From positions 1,178,001 through 1,242,000 of the forward strand of contig NZ_CP110636.1 of NCBI RefSeq assembly GCF_026153355.1: a stretch of DNA of 64,000 nucleotides, written 5' to 3'. A model generated the notes under the pieces. It did no database searches. It was not told the origin of the DNA and saw only the letters and a list, made by a program, of their open reading frames with translations. Position numbers and translations under genes: made by a program. The stretch is from Streptomyces endophytica. GTDB lineage: Bacteria; Actinomycetota; Actinomycetes; Streptomycetales; Streptomycetaceae. Positions 8,251-17,842 of this stretch are shown here, in pieces. Each line of letters starts with the position of its first letter. The stretch's first letter is position 1.

Positions 8251-10751
8251 TCAGAGCTTCTCCACCGGGGCGTACCGCAGCAGCAGCCGCTTGGGCTTCT
8301 CGCCGCCGAAGTCGATCGTCGCCTCGGCGTTGTCCCCGCTGCCCTTGACGGCGACGACCGTGCCCAGCCCGAAGCTGTCGTGGGTGACGCGGTCGCCGAT
8401 GGCCAGCGAGACCACCTGGCGGTCACCGGTCCGGCGGGTGGCGAACCCGCTCGGTCCCTTGGCGCGGGACGAGGACAGCGAGGAGCCGATGCCCCCGCCG
8501 AAGCCGCCACCGCTGCCGCCCCGGGACGAGAGCCCGCCCATCGACGCGGACGGCGTCGCCGGGCCGGTCCGCTTCCAGTCGACGTAGTCGTCCGGGATCT
8601 CCTCCAGGAACCGCGACGGCGGGTTGTACGAGGGCTGGCCCCAGGCACTGCGCATCGTCGAGCGGGTGACGTACAGCCGCTCGCGGGCGCGGGTGATGCC
8701 GACGTACGCCAGCCGGCGCTCCTCCTCCAGCTCCTTGGTCTGGCCCAGCGCGCGCATGTGCGGGAAGACGCCGTCCTCCATGCCGGTCAGGAAGACGACG
8801 GGGAATTCCAGGCCCTTGGCGGTGTGCAGCGTCATGAGGGTGACCACGCCGCTGCCTTCCTCGTCCTCGTCGGGGATCTGGTCGGAGTCGGCGACCAGCG
8901 CGACCTGTTCGAGGAAGTCGGAGAGGGTGCCGCCCGGGGCGGCCGCCCCTGGTGCCGCGGCCTCCTCACCGCGGTCCTGCTCGAATTCCAGGGCGACCGC
9001 GGCGAGTTCCTGGAGGTTCTCGATCCGGGTCTCGTCCTGCGGGTCGGTGGACGCCTGGAGTTCGGCGAGGTAGCCCGTGCGCTCCAGGACGGCCTCCAGG
9101 ATCGTGGCGGGCCCGGCACCGGACTCGACGATCGTCCGCAGCTCCTCCATGAGGACGTTGAAGCGCTTGACGGCGTTGGCGGAGCGGGCCGCCATGCCGT
9201 ACGCCTCGTCGACCCGGCGCAGGGCCTGCGGGAAGGTGATCTTCTCGCGGAGCGACAGGGCGTCGATCATCGCCTCGGCGCGCTCGCCGATGCCGCGCTT
9301 GGGGACGTTCAGGATGCGGCGCAGCGGGACGCTGTCCTCGGGGTTGGCGAGCACGCGCAGGTACGCGAGGATGTCGCGGACCTCCTTGCGCTCGTAGAAG
9401 CGCACGCCGCCGACGACCTTGTAGGGCAGCCCGACCCGGATGAGGATCTCCTCGAAGACGCGGGACTGGGCGTTGGTGCGGTAGAAGACGGCGACGTCGC
9501 CGGCCTTGGCGTCGCCGGCGTCGGCCAGCCGGTCGATCTCGTCGGCGACGAACTGCGCCTCGTCGTGCTCGGTGTCGGCGACATAGCCGTTGATCTTGGG
9601 GCCGGCGCCGGCGTCGGTCCAGAGGTTCTTGGGGCGGCGGTTCTCGTTGCGCTCGATGACCGCGTTGGCGGCCGAGAGGATCGTCTGCGAGGAGCGGTAG
9701 TTCTGCTCCAGCAGGATCGTGGTCGCGTCCGGGTAGTCCTCCTCGAACTGGAGGATGTTGCGGATCGTGGCGCCGCGGAAGGCGTAGATCGACTGGTCGG
9801 CGTCACCGACGACGCACAGCTCGGCGGCGGGGATGTCGGCGGTGCCGGTCCCCACGAGCTCGCGGACGAGGGTGTACTGGGCGTGGTTGGTGTCCTGGTA
9901 CTCGTCGACGAGGACGTGCCGGAAGCGGCGGCGGTAGTGCTCGGCGACGTCCGGGAAGGCCTGGAGGAGGTTGACCGTGGTCATGATGATGTCGTCGAAG
10001 TCCAGGGCGTTGGCCTCGCGCAGCCGCGCCTGGTACATCGCGTACGCCTCGGCCAGGGTCTTCTCGAAGCCGTCGGCGGCCGTCCCGGCGAAGGTCTCCT
10101 CGTCGATGAGCTCGTTCTTGAGGTTGGAGATCTTCGCGCTGAAGGACTTGGGCGGGAAGCGCTTGGGGTCGAGGTCCAGATCGCGGCAGACCAGGGACAT
10201 CAGGCGCTTGGAGTCGGCGGCGTCGTAGATCGAGAACGAGGACGTGAAGCCCAGCTTCTTGGACTCGCGGCGCAGGATCCGCACGCAGGCGCTGTGGAAG
10301 GTGGAGACCCACATGGCGTTGGCGCGAGGGCCGACCAGCTGCTCGACGCGCTCCTTCATCTCGCCGGCGGCCTTGTTCGTGAAGGTGATCGCGAGTATCT
10401 GGCCGGGGTGGACGTGCCGCTCGGCGAGGAGGTGCGCGATGCGGTGGGTGAGCACCCGGGTCTTGCCGGAGCCGGCGCCGGCGACGATCAGCAGCGGTCC
10501 GCCGGTGTGCACCACGGCGGCCTTCTGCTGGTCGTTGAGCCCCTCAAGCAGCGCGGCGGGGTCGATGGCCGGGCGGGCGGCGCCGTCGCGGTAGTACGCG
10601 TCCCTGGGCACGGGCGCGTCGAACCGCCCGCCGAACAGGTCGGCGGGGATCTCCTCGGGGACCGGCCCGTGCTCGTCCTCGGGGGCGGCGGGGGCTCCTC
10701 GTCCTTGTGGCCGAGGTCCGCCAGGAAGCTGTCGTCAAAGAGGCTGCTCAT
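8251..10751 (-). CDS. pcrA: UvrD/PcrA-type ATP-dependent DNA helicase (N-terminal frameshift)
   Basis: Superfamily 1A 3'-5' helicase of the UvrD/PcrA type for excision repair and replication restart, about 834 residues. Motif I GAGSGKT follows the Q-motif LNDQQKAAV; VDEYQDTN is motif II, GDADQSIYAFRGA motif III and VTLMTLHTAKGLEFPVVFL motif V. The C-terminal tail (VVSLAIGDRVTHDSFGLGTVV) is the Tudor-like RNA-polymerase-binding domain of PcrA. The uninterrupted frame starts at 10611. The natural start is probably the ATG at 10751 (MSSLFDDSF), because a damage-type promoter ends 9 nt before it. The two parts are joined by restoring one G in the runs at 10681-10694. Another case of homopolymer loss in this window. 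Confidence 0.93.
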
Positions 10752-10760
10752 CGCCCACCG

Positions 10761-10783
10761 AGTCTAGGCCGCCGCACCGACAG
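10761..10783 (-). promoter_or_regulatory. Putative PafBC-type damage promoter of pcrA
   Basis: On the minus strand: CTGTCGGTG (10783-10775), 8 bases, TAGACT (10766-10761). This matches TTGTCRGTG-N8-TANNNT except for the first base. Transcription would start a few bases before the ATG at 10751. pcrA/uvrD genes are known members of the actinobacterial RecA-independent damage regulon. Confidence 0.72.
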
Positions 10784-10995
10784 CGTGCCGGGGACTGTGG
10801 ACAAGTGGCCGGACAGTGACAAAGCGGAACGCTATCTCTCAGGTCACGAAAAGGTTTCGGGCATATCGAACATCAGCCTTCACAGGAGCCACACGAGTTG
10901 GCTAACGTCCTCGCTCAGGCAGCCCGCCTCCCCGCGGACGACAGTGTTCGCACGGGCCGCCCACGCCGAGTCCGGCCCTGCCCGCAACGTGTCCC

Positions 10996-11161
10996 TCCGG
11001 TCACGCCAGGGTCACCCGGAGCCGGGGACCCACCAGCACCACCGGGGTGAATCGATCCGTCCGACCGACGCCAGCGGACGTACGGACCGTAGGGCACGGC
11101 CTTCCGTCAGTGACACCGCCCGAACCCGACAGCTAACCCGGTAGGCGGTCCACGGAAGGAG
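10996..11161 (+). promoter_or_regulatory. c-di-AMP riboswitch (ydaO-yuaA class)
   Basis: Recognised by the conserved actinobacterial ydaO core: CCGGAGCCGGGGACCCAC (from about 11016), GGGGTGAATCG (11044-11054), ACCGTAGGG (11086-11094) and CCCGAACCCGACAGCTAACC (11119-11138), followed by GGTAGGCGG. A closing helix pairs CCTTCCGT (11100-11107) with ACGGAAGG (11152-11159). The second arm contains the ribosome site GGAAGGAG of the NlpC/P60 gene. Ligand-stabilised folding would therefore hide the ribosome site. This class controls cell-wall hydrolases in actinobacteria, which fits the gene downstream. Confidence 0.85.
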
Positions 11162-11170
11162 TTGCCGGCC

Positions 11171-12312
11171 TTGGCGTCCCATCGCAAGCCGCGCACCAGC
11201 GTTCTCACCTCGCCCGGAAGCCGTCGTACGGCGGCCGGGCTCACCACCGCCGCACTCGCCTCGGTCACCCTGCTCTCGCAGACCGCCGACGCCGCCCCCG
11301 GGCCCCCAAGCCCAGCATCGAAGAGGTCAAGCAGAAGGTCGACGGCCTCTACCGGCAGGCCGAGGTGGCGACCCAGAAGTACAACGCCGCCAAGGAGCGC
11401 GCCGATCACCAGCGCGAGACCGTGGACGGGCTGCTCAATGCCGCGGCCAAGCGGGCGGAGAAGATGAACGCGTCCCGGCGGGAGCTCGGAACGTTCGCCT
11501 CGGCGCAGTACCGCACCGGCGGCATGAACCCCACCGCGCAGCTGATGCTCGCCAAGGACCCGCAGCAGTTCTTCGACCGCAGCCACCTGATGGAGCGGCT
11601 GACCGGGCGGCAGCAGCAGGCCGTCACCGACTACCAGCAGCAGGCCGCGGCCGCCGCCCGGCAGCGGGCCGAGGCGAGCCGCAGCCTGGATCAGCTGCAG
11701 AGCTCGCAGGCCGCCCTGAAGGAGTCCAAGCGCTCCGTGCAGCAGAAGCTGGCCGAGGCCCGGCAGCTGCTGTCCCGGCTGACCGCCCAGGAGAAGGCGC
11801 GGCTGGCCGAACTGGAGCGTCAGAAGGAGGCGGCGGCCAAGCGCCGGGCCGCGGAGGAGGCGCGCAAGCAGCAGGAGCGCGAGCGGCAGCAGCAGCAGGA
11901 CGGCGGCTCGACCGGCGGCCAGACCGGTGGGGACACCGGCGGCTCCACCGGGGGCTCGCAGTCCACCAAGGCCGAGAAGGCCCTCGCGTTCGCCCGCGCC
12001 CAGATCGGCAAGCCGTACGTCTGGGGCGCCACCGGGCCCTCGTCCTACGACTGCTCGGGGCTGACCCAGGCGGCGTGGAAGGCGGCCGGGGTCGATCTGC
12101 CGCGCACCACCTGGGAACAGGTCAAGGTCGGCCAGCGGGTGGCGACCAAGGACCTGCAACCCGGTGACCTGGTCTTCTTCTTCGACGACATCAGCCACGT
12201 CGGCATGTACATAGGCGGCGGCAAGATGATCCACGCCCCGCACCCGGGCGCCAACGTCCGGGAGGAGTCGATCTACTACATGCCGATCTACGGGAGCGTC
12301 CGCCTGGGCTGA
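11171..12312 (+). pseudogene. NlpC/P60 cell-wall hydrolase (frameshift near N-terminus)
   Basis: Secreted peptidoglycan endopeptidase of about 380 residues. The TTG at 11171 gives LASHRKPRTSVL, the usual MASHRKPR start in Streptomyces, with GGAAGGAG 10 nt upstream. A signal peptide runs to about residue 40 (TADAAPG). A long coiled coil follows (about 45-230), then a Thr/Gly linker and the NlpC/P60 domain: catalytic Cys in YDCSGLTQAAW (about residue 294), His in HVGMYIG, and HAPHPG. The frame breaks at the C run 11303-11307; adding one C gives GPPKPSIEEV and joins the two parts. Translation is expected to be controlled by the c-di-AMP riboswitch just upstream. The coiled coil resembles RipA-type hydrolases regulated by FtsEX-like partners. 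Confidence 0.88.
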
Positions 12313-12364
12313 CGCCCGGCCCCGCTCCCCCTCTGGCCACCCCCCACGGCTACCCCCCACACGC

Positions 12365-12415
12365 CACCGCGCGGCCCTCGCCTCCGGAATTACGGAGCGC
12401 GACGGCCGCGCGGTG
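12365..12415. terminator. Terminator between convergent genes
   Basis: CACCGCGCGGCC (12365-12376) pairs perfectly with GGCCGCGCGGTG (12404-12415). The enclosed segment forms a second stem, CTCCG/CGGAG, around GAATTA. It serves both the NlpC/P60 gene and the membrane-protein gene at 12483. Confidence 0.7.
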
Positions 12416-12482
12416 TGCTGCTGTGGGTGCGTCGTTGCCAGGTCCCGGGCACTACGGGGCCCGGGTCCGGCGGCCGGCGTTC

Positions 12483-12836
12483 TCAGGTCCAGAGGACGGC
12501 GATGAAGATGTTGGCCATCGTGAGACCGCCGACCGCGCCGAACAGCGCCTTGTCGATCTGCTCCTCGTCCCGCTTCACGTAGACCAGCGCCAGGATCACC
12601 ACCAGGACGGCCATCTTGATGCCGATCTTGATGGTGTTGACCGGGTGGTCCTGCGCCTGGTTGAGGCCGACCAGCACGATGCCGGTGACCAGCATCGTCA
12701 GCGCGCCGTGCAGCATGGCCGGAACGAACCGGGCGGTGCCCGCACCCATCGCCTTCATCTGCGTCAGGAAGCCGCCCAGCAGGGAGGCGATGCCGATGAT
12801 GTGCAGGCCGACGAAGATATTGATGACTACGTCCAT
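12483..12836 (-). CDS. Small four-helix integral membrane protein
   Basis: A 117-residue protein beginning MDVVINIFVGLHIIG. Four hydrophobic stretches (about 3-25, 38-60, 67-85, 97-115) span nearly its whole length, with a short charged loop VKRDEEQIDK between helices 3 and 4. No enzyme motif is seen. The family is conserved in Streptomyces as an uncharacterised membrane protein; this is recall, not proof. The start at 12836 is chosen over an upstream extension (MWTPCRKG...) that lacks hydrophobicity. Its promoter lies in the divergent region shared with the second NlpC/P60 gene. Confidence 0.75.
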   Translation of the reverse strand: MDVVINIFVGLHIIGIASLLGGFLTQMKAMGAGTARFVPAMLHGALTMLVTGIVLVGLNQAQDHPVNTIKIGIKMAVLVVILALVYVKRDEEQIDKALFGAVGGLTMANIFIAVLWT

Positions 12837-13099
12837 GGGGCCGGATCGTATCCGCCGCATAGCACGCCCTTTCCGGCAGGGCGTCCACATTCGCCGCTTC
12901 GGTCAGCGCGGAGCGGCCCCGGCGACCGGGCGATGGCGCTCCGGTCAGCCGCGTTCCGGCAGCGGTCGAAACCGAACAATGCCGCGCAAGCGAGCCCACC
13001 CCCGTGACGCCCGGGCTTAGCGTCCTCCTCCAGGCGGCCGACTCCCCGCCGCGCCGGACCCCGCACCGGCGTTCCGTCGGCCGCCCCGCCGAGAGGTAC

Positions 13100-13130
13100 G
13101 GCGGCGGCCCCCGTCTCACGGGCCGCCGCC
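13100..13130 (+). promoter_or_regulatory. Leader hairpin before second NlpC/P60 gene
   Basis: An 11-bp perfect stem (13100-13110 with 13120-13130, arms GGCGGCGGCCC / GGGCCGCCGCC) ends about 16 nt before the ribosome site. The 330-bp divergent region around it (12837-13167) shows no ydaO core, so this gene is probably not under the same riboswitch. An attenuator role is possible but unproven. Confidence 0.4.
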
Positions 13131-13167
13131 GGGCCCACGGCCCGAAGGGAAGGAAGTGACGGCCACC

Positions 13168-14304
13168 GTGGCCTCGCACCGCAAGCCCAGGCAGCATCCG
13201 CTCGCCTCGCTCACCGGCGGCTCGCGCACCGCGCGCACCGCCCGCACGGCCGCCACGCTGGCCCTCGCCGGCGCCGCCACCGCCACCGCCTTCGACGGCA
13301 CCGGCCAGGCGGCGAACCTGTCCACCCCCGCCCAGGTCAAGGGCCGGGTCTACGCGCTGTACCAGGAGGCAGAGGTGGCCACACAGAAGTACGACGGCGC
13401 GAAGGAAGCCGCCGAGAGCGCACGCGAGGAGCTGAGCAGGCTGCAGGACGAGGCGGCCCGCAGGACCCAGAAGCTGAACACCGCGCGGGCCGGGCTGGGC
13501 GCCCTGGCCGCCTCCCAGTACCGCTCCGGCGGCATGGACCCGACCGTACGGCTGCTGCTGTCCGCCGATCCGCAGCGCTATCTGGACGGCGCCGCGGTGC
13601 TGGAGCGGACGGGCAGCCACCAGGCGACCGCGGTGGCCGGGTACACCCGCCGGCTCGGCAGCGTGCGGCAGGTCCGGCAGCGGGCCGAGGAGACCGCGGA
13701 ACGGCTGACCCGGAACGAGTCCACGCTGAAGAAGCACCGGGTCACCGTCGTGCGGAAACTGGACGCCGCCGAGCAGCTGCTGGCCCGGCTGACGGCGGAG
13801 CAGCGGGGCCGGATGGCCGGACGGGACGGCTCACGGGCCGGGACGGCGGGCGGCCGGGCGGACCGCGGGGACGGCGGGCGCGACGGCGGTCTGCTCGGCG
13901 GGATCCCCACCGGCTCGGCGGCCGCGGCCACCGCCTCGGCGCAGCAGGCGCCCAACGCGCGGGCCGCCCGGGCGGTTTCGTTCGCCTACGCCGCGCTCGG
14001 CAAGCCGTACGTCTGGGGCGCGACCGGGCCCGCCGCGTACGACTGCTCGGGGCTGACCCAGGCGGCGTGGCGGTCGGGCGGGGTCTCCCTCCCGCGCACG
14101 ACCTACACCCAGATCAACGCCGGTCCGCGCATCGACCGTTCCCAACTGGCCCCCGGTGACCTGGTGTTCTTCTACACCGCCATCAGCCACGTGGGGCTCT
14201 ACATCGGCGACGGGAAGATGATCCACGCGCCGCACCCGGGCGCGCCGGTGCGGATCGCGCCGATCGACCAGATGCCCTTCGCGGGCGCCACGCGACCGGC
14301 GTAG
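13168..14304 (+). CDS. NlpC/P60 cell-wall hydrolase
   Basis: Second secreted NlpC/P60 endopeptidase, 378 residues, paralogous to the one 0.9 kb upstream. It has the same plan: VASHRKPRQ start, signal segment to about residue 45, coiled coil (about 50-210), Arg/Gly linker, and catalytic domain with YDCSGLTQAAW (Cys about 293), SHVGLYIG and HAPHPG. The GTG at 13168 is preferred because it gives the family start; a GTG at 13156 (VTATVASHRKP) sits too close to the GGGAAGGA site, so the exact start is uncertain. It lacks the riboswitch of its paralogue, suggesting the two are regulated separately. The frame is intact. Confidence 0.9.
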   Translation: MASHRKPRQHPLASLTGGSRTARTARTAATLALAGAATATAFDGTGQAANLSTPAQVKGRVYALYQEAEVATQKYDGAKEAAESAREELSRLQDEAARRTQKLNTARAGLGALAASQYRSGGMDPTVRLLLSADPQRYLDGAAVLERTGSHQATAVAGYTRRLGSVRQVRQRAEETAERLTRNESTLKKHRVTVVRKLDAAEQLLARLTAEQRGRMAGRDGSRAGTAGGRADRGDGGRDGGLLGGIPTGSAAAATASAQQAPNARAARAVSFAYAALGKPYVWGATGPAAYDCSGLTQAAWRSGGVSLPRTTYTQINAGPRIDRSQLAPGDLVFFYTAISHVGLYIGDGKMIHAPHPGAPVRIAPIDQMPFAGATRPA

Positions 14305-14370
14305 GGGCCGCGCGGCCGGCGCGGGGGATCCGGTCCGCCGCGCCCGGTCCGCCGCGCCCGTGTCCGCGGC

Positions 14371-15495
14371 TCAGGCCCGCAGCTGCATGCCCAGCCAGCG
14401 GAAGATCTCCGGGACCTGGTTGCGCCACACCACCGTGGTGTGGCCACCGGCGTTCGCCGCGATCTGGTGCACGGTGACCGTCGTCGGGCGCTTCGCGAGC
14501 TGCTGGAGGCCGATGCCCGCCTGGTAGCCGTCGCCGGCCGCGCCCGACACGTACAGGGCGGTGCGCGGCGGACGGCCGGCCGCATTGGCGGCCTTCAGGA
14601 TGTGCAGCGGGTTGGACTGGACGCGCAGCACGGGGTCCTTGCCGGCGAGCGAGTCGGGCTCCAGCGCCGGGTCGTTGTAGCCGGACATGGCGACGGCGGC
14701 GCGGTAGCGGTCCGGGTGGGCCAGGGCCAGCTTGGCGGCGCAGTGGGCGCCGGCCGAGTAGCCGGCCAGGGCCCAGGAGTGCGGCTGGTCGCCGGCCCGG
14801 AAGTTGTCGACGATCATCTGGCGGACGTCGACGGTCAGCCAGCTGTCCGCGTTGACCTTGCCGGTGATGTTGACGCAGCCGGTGTCGGCTCCGGTGAGGA
14901 GGGTGGTGCGCGGCGCCACCAGGATGGCGGGCTTGATCTCGCCGCGCTGCATCTTCGGGCCGAGCTGCTCGGCGACGTGCAGCGCGCCGAACCAGGCCTT
15001 CGCCGACCCGGGGTAGCCGGGCAGCAGCTCGACGACGGGGAACTTCCTGTTCCTGAAGGCCGGGTCGTTGTACTGCGGCGGCAGCCAGACGTACACCTCG
15101 CCGACCACGCCCGAGATGCGGCCCTTGAGGTTGGTCATCTGGACGCCGGGGCCCACCTTCGGGTCGTCGGCCGGCCGGAACTGCTGGATCTGCCTGGGCT
15201 GGTTCTTGATCTGCCGGCCGCCCATGCCGTCCGGTCCGAGGTCCTTCGCGACCGCGACGTGACTGTCGGTGCCGAGCAGGTCACCCCAGGTGTCGTAGAG
15301 GTTGTTCGCGTTGTTGACCAGCACGAACACCACGGTGATGGCGGTGACCTGGGCGAACAGCAGCATCAGCAGCCGGGCGAGGCCGCGCAGCATCGGCGGG
15401 CCGGCTATCCGGCTCCAGATGGCGAGCGGCAGCACGACGGCGATGACCAGCAGCACGATCGAGGTGAGGAAGAAGGGCGTGCCCGTCAGGCTCAT
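14371..15495 (-). CDS. Membrane-anchored alpha/beta-hydrolase (esterase D / antigen 85-like)
   Basis: A 374-residue protein with two N-terminal membrane helices (about 7-27 and 40-62) and an extracytoplasmic hydrolase domain. The nucleophile elbow is GYSAG (Ser247) within WALAGYSAGAHCA. Acidic and His members probably lie near SGAAGDG and ANAGGHTT. The YVWLPPQY...FPVVELLPGYPGS segment is typical of the esterase D/antigen 85 fold, which includes mycolyltransferases. Streptomyces has no mycolic acids, so the substrate is open. The ATG at 15495 has GGAAG upstream. It lies between an NlpC/P60 gene and a two-component system, pointing to an envelope role. Confidence 0.87.
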   Translation of the reverse strand: MSLTGTPFFLTSIVLLVIAVVLPLAIWSRIAGPPMLRGLARLLMLLFAQVTAITVVFVLVNNANNLYDTWGDLLGTDSHVAVAKDLGPDGMGGRQIKNQPRQIQQFRPADDPKVGPGVQMTNLKGRISGVVGEVYVWLPPQYNDPAFRNRKFPVVELLPGYPGSAKAWFGALHVAEQLGPKMQRGEIKPAILVAPRTTLLTGADTGCVNITGKVNADSWLTVDVRQMIVDNFRAGDQPHSWALAGYSAGAHCAAKLALAHPDRYRAAVAMSGYNDPALEPDSLAGKDPVLRVQSNPLHILKAANAAGRPPRTALYVSGAAGDGYQAGIGLQQLAKRPTTVTVHQIAANAGGHTTVVWRNQVPEIFRWLGMQLRA

Positions 15496-15686
15496 CGGGA
15501 ACTCGCTTCCAGGACGCATGACGCGAAGGACGTGGGGTGGGGTGGTTCGGGCCCCGCCTTCGGCAGTGAGCCTCTCCGCGCCCTTAGAGGCGATCCGGGT
15601 GGTCCTGGTTGCCCGTCTTTGGTCCTTCTTTACACCTTCCTCTGTGCCCCCTGTTGTCCGTGTGGCGCCGCCCGGGGCGACGCGGG

Positions 15687-16463
15687 TCAGACCAGGCGGC
15701 GGGCCGCGGCCCAGCGGGTCAGCTCGTGACGGTTGGACAGCTGGAGCTTGCGCAGCACCGCCGAGACGTGCGACTCGACCGTCTTCACGGAGATGAACAG
15801 CTGCTTGGCGACCTCCTTGTACGCATAGCCGCGGGCGATCATCCGGAGCACCTCGCGCTCGCGCTGGGTGAGGCGGTCCAGGTCCTCGTCGATCGGCGGG
15901 GCGTCCGTCGAGGCGAAGGCGTCCAGGACGAAGCCGGCCAGCCGCGGGGAGAAGACCGCATCGCCGTCGGCCACCCGGAAGATCGCGTTGATCAGGTCCG
16001 TGCCGGTGATCGTCTTGGTGACGTAGCCGCGGGCGCCGCCACGGATGACGCCGATGACGTCCTCGGCCGCGTCGGAGACGGACAGGGCGAGGAAGCGGAC
16101 CGGGCGCTCGGGGTCGGCCATCATCGCGGCGCTGCGGCGCAGCACCTCGGCGCCGCCGCCCCCGGGGAGATGGACGTCCAGGAGGACGACCTCGGGGCGG
16201 GTGGCGGTGATGACCGTGATCGCCTGGTCGACGTCGGCGGCCTCGCCGACCACCTCGACGCGGGTCCGCTCGGTCACGCCGATCTCGGCCTGGACGCCCG
16301 TACGGAACATCCGGTGGTCGTCGACCAGCACCACCCGTACGGTGCGGTCGCCGTCCTCCGCGCCCCCGTTGCCGTCCTGCTGTGCGCCCTCGCTGCTCAT
16401 GTCTTCCGTCCGTCCCTCGGTGTCTGCCCGGTCATCATCCCGTGTCCCGCGCGGCCCGGTCAT
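15687..16463 (-). CDS. LuxR-family response regulator
   Basis: A 258-residue response regulator. The receiver domain starts VRVVLVDDHRMF (about 42-53), with the phospho-acceptor Asp96 in VVLLDVHLP and a conserved Thr/Lys region at YVTKTITG. The C-terminal LuxR/NarL helix-turn-helix is clear: LTQREREVLRMIARG then VKTVESHVSAVLRKL. The ATG at 16463 overlaps the stop of the upstream kinase gene (ATGA) and has AGGAGG at the right distance. An alternative ATG at 16400 would drop a 21-residue acidic extension. It is the cognate regulator of the PspC-containing kinase; targets probably include envelope-stress genes. Confidence 0.93.
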   Translation of the reverse strand: MTGPRGTRDDDRADTEGRTEDMSSEGAQQDGNGGAEDGDRTVRVVLVDDHRMFRTGVQAEIGVTERTRVEVVGEAADVDQAITVITATRPEVVLLDVHLPGGGGAEVLRRSAAMMADPERPVRFLALSVSDAAEDVIGVIRGGARGYVTKTITGTDLINAIFRVADGDAVFSPRLAGFVLDAFASTDAPPIDEDLDRLTQREREVLRMIARGYAYKEVAKQLFISVKTVESHVSAVLRKLQLSNRHELTRWAAARRLV

Positions 16464-17755
16464 GTCTCGGCCTCCTGCGCGGTGCGCTCCATCTCCAGCT
16501 CGACGACCGTGCCGCCCTCGGGGGCGGAGCGCAGCCGGGCGGTGCCGCCGTGGCGCTCCATGCGGCCGATGATCGACTCGCGGACGCCCATCCGGTCGGC
16601 GGGGACGGCGTCCAGGTCGAATCCGGGGCCCCGGTCGCGCACCGAGACGAAGACCGACGAGCCCTCCACCTCGGCGAACACCTGGACCGCGCCGCCCTCG
16701 CCGCCGTATTTGGCGGCGTTGACCATCGCCTCGCGCGCGGCCTGCATCTGGGCGCCCAGCGCCTCGTCCAGCGGGCAGTCGCCGACGACCACGACCTCGA
16801 TCGGGACGCCGTGGTGGTCCTCCACCTCGGCGGCGGCCTTGCGCACCGCCTCCGCGAGCGTGGCCGGCTCCTCGTCCTCGTCCTTGCCGCGGCCCTCGGG
16901 CTTGTAGAGCCAGGCGCGCAGCTCGCGTTCCTGGGCCCGGGCCAGCCGCGCCACCTCGCGGGGGTCGTCGGCGTTGCGCTGGATCAGGGTGAGGGTGTGC
17001 AGCACGGAGTCGTGGACGTGGGCGGCGACCTCGGCACGCTCCTGGGCGCGGATCCGCATCAGCCGCTCCTCGGAGAGGTCCTGGGCCATCCGCACCAGAT
17101 ACGGGCCGGCCAGCAGGGCGATGCCGACGACGACGGCGAGCGCGGCCTGCAACACCGAGCCGAGGTGCTGCACCGAGCCCTGCAGCACCACGATGCCGGT
17201 CACGCCGACGCAGACCAGCAGCACCCCGGCCGCGCCGCGCAGCACCGGCAGCAGCCCCTTGCGGCGGCCGAGCTCCAGCCACTGGGCGCGCCGGGAGTTG
17301 TCCGCCTGACGCCACACCAGGGCGACGCCGGCGCCGATCAGCAGGACCGGCCAGAGATAGCCGTCGGCCTGGCCGAGCTGGAAGCGGGAGGCGACGACGG
17401 CCGCGCCGATCAGCAGGGCGATCAGCGCGAAGACCTGCCCCCGCTCGGGCCGGCGGGCCAGCCGCCGCCGGCCGTCGCCGGGGGCGGGCTGCCGGTGCTC
17501 CACGCCCCCGACGCCCAGCGGGACGAAGAACCAGAACGCGGCGTACAGCAGGGCGCCCATGCCGTCGGCCATGAAGAGGGCCACGAAGACGATCCGCACC
17601 CAGGAGACCGGCAGGCCGAGGTGCCCGGCGAGTCCGCGCGCGACGCCGCCCAGCAGCCGCCCGTCGGCGCTGCGGTAGAGCTTGCGCACGGGTGGCTCGT
17701 CGGGGTCCGGCGCCGGGGCGTAGGTCGTCTCGGCGCGGGGTGGTGCGGTGGTCAT
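16460..17755 (-). CDS. PspC-domain sensor histidine kinase
   Basis: A 431-residue membrane kinase. An N-terminal PspC domain (about 20-80, KLYRSADGRLLGGVARGLAG) precedes several membrane helices (to about 240). A HisKA_3 box follows, with the phospho-acceptor His in AAHVHDSVLHTLTL, then a HATPase domain (MVNAAKYGGEGG, VRDRGPGFD). PspC-kinases of this type pair with LuxR regulators in LiaRS/VraSR-like envelope-stress systems. The ATG at 17755 (MTTAPPRAE) is preferred over 17770. The downstream regulator overlaps by 4 bp. Another PspC protein gene lies at 19856, and a Ser/Thr kinase gene lies between, so the block looks like one stress-signalling neighbourhood. Confidence 0.92.
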   Translation of the reverse strand: MTTAPPRAETTYAPAPDPDEPPVRKLYRSADGRLLGGVARGLAGHLGLPVSWVRIVFVALFMADGMGALLYAAFWFFVPLGVGGVEHRQPAPGDGRRRLARRPERGQVFALIALLIGAAVVASRFQLGQADGYLWPVLLIGAGVALVWRQADNSRRAQWLELGRRKGLLPVLRGAAGVLLVCVGVTGIVVLQGSVQHLGSVLQAALAVVVGIALLAGPYLVRMAQDLSEERLMRIRAQERAEVAAHVHDSVLHTLTLIQRNADDPREVARLARAQERELRAWLYKPEGRGKDEDEEPATLAEAVRKAAAEVEDHHGVPIEVVVVGDCPLDEALGAQMQAAREAMVNAAKYGGEGGAVQVFAEVEGSSVFVSVRDRGPGFDLDAVPADRMGVRESIIGRMERHGGTARLRSAPEGGTVVELEMERTAQEAET

Positions 17756-17842
17756 GTCCCCGATCGTCACACGCGCCGGGCGGCCGGGGCATCAGGGTCG
17801 ACCCTGAACCGGCCCTGACGTTCCCCTGAGCCGGTCGGGGTC

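Noticed and set aside
10796..10804. TGTGGACAA (complement of TTGTCCACA), the preferred Streptomyces DnaA box
   Set aside because: It is isolated, between pcrA and the riboswitch. It might be a regulatory DnaA site but there is no support for an origin.
12900..13150. Second c-di-AMP riboswitch before the other NlpC/P60 gene
   Set aside because: The conserved core (CCCGAACCCGACAGCTAACC-like) is missing; only a simple hairpin is present.
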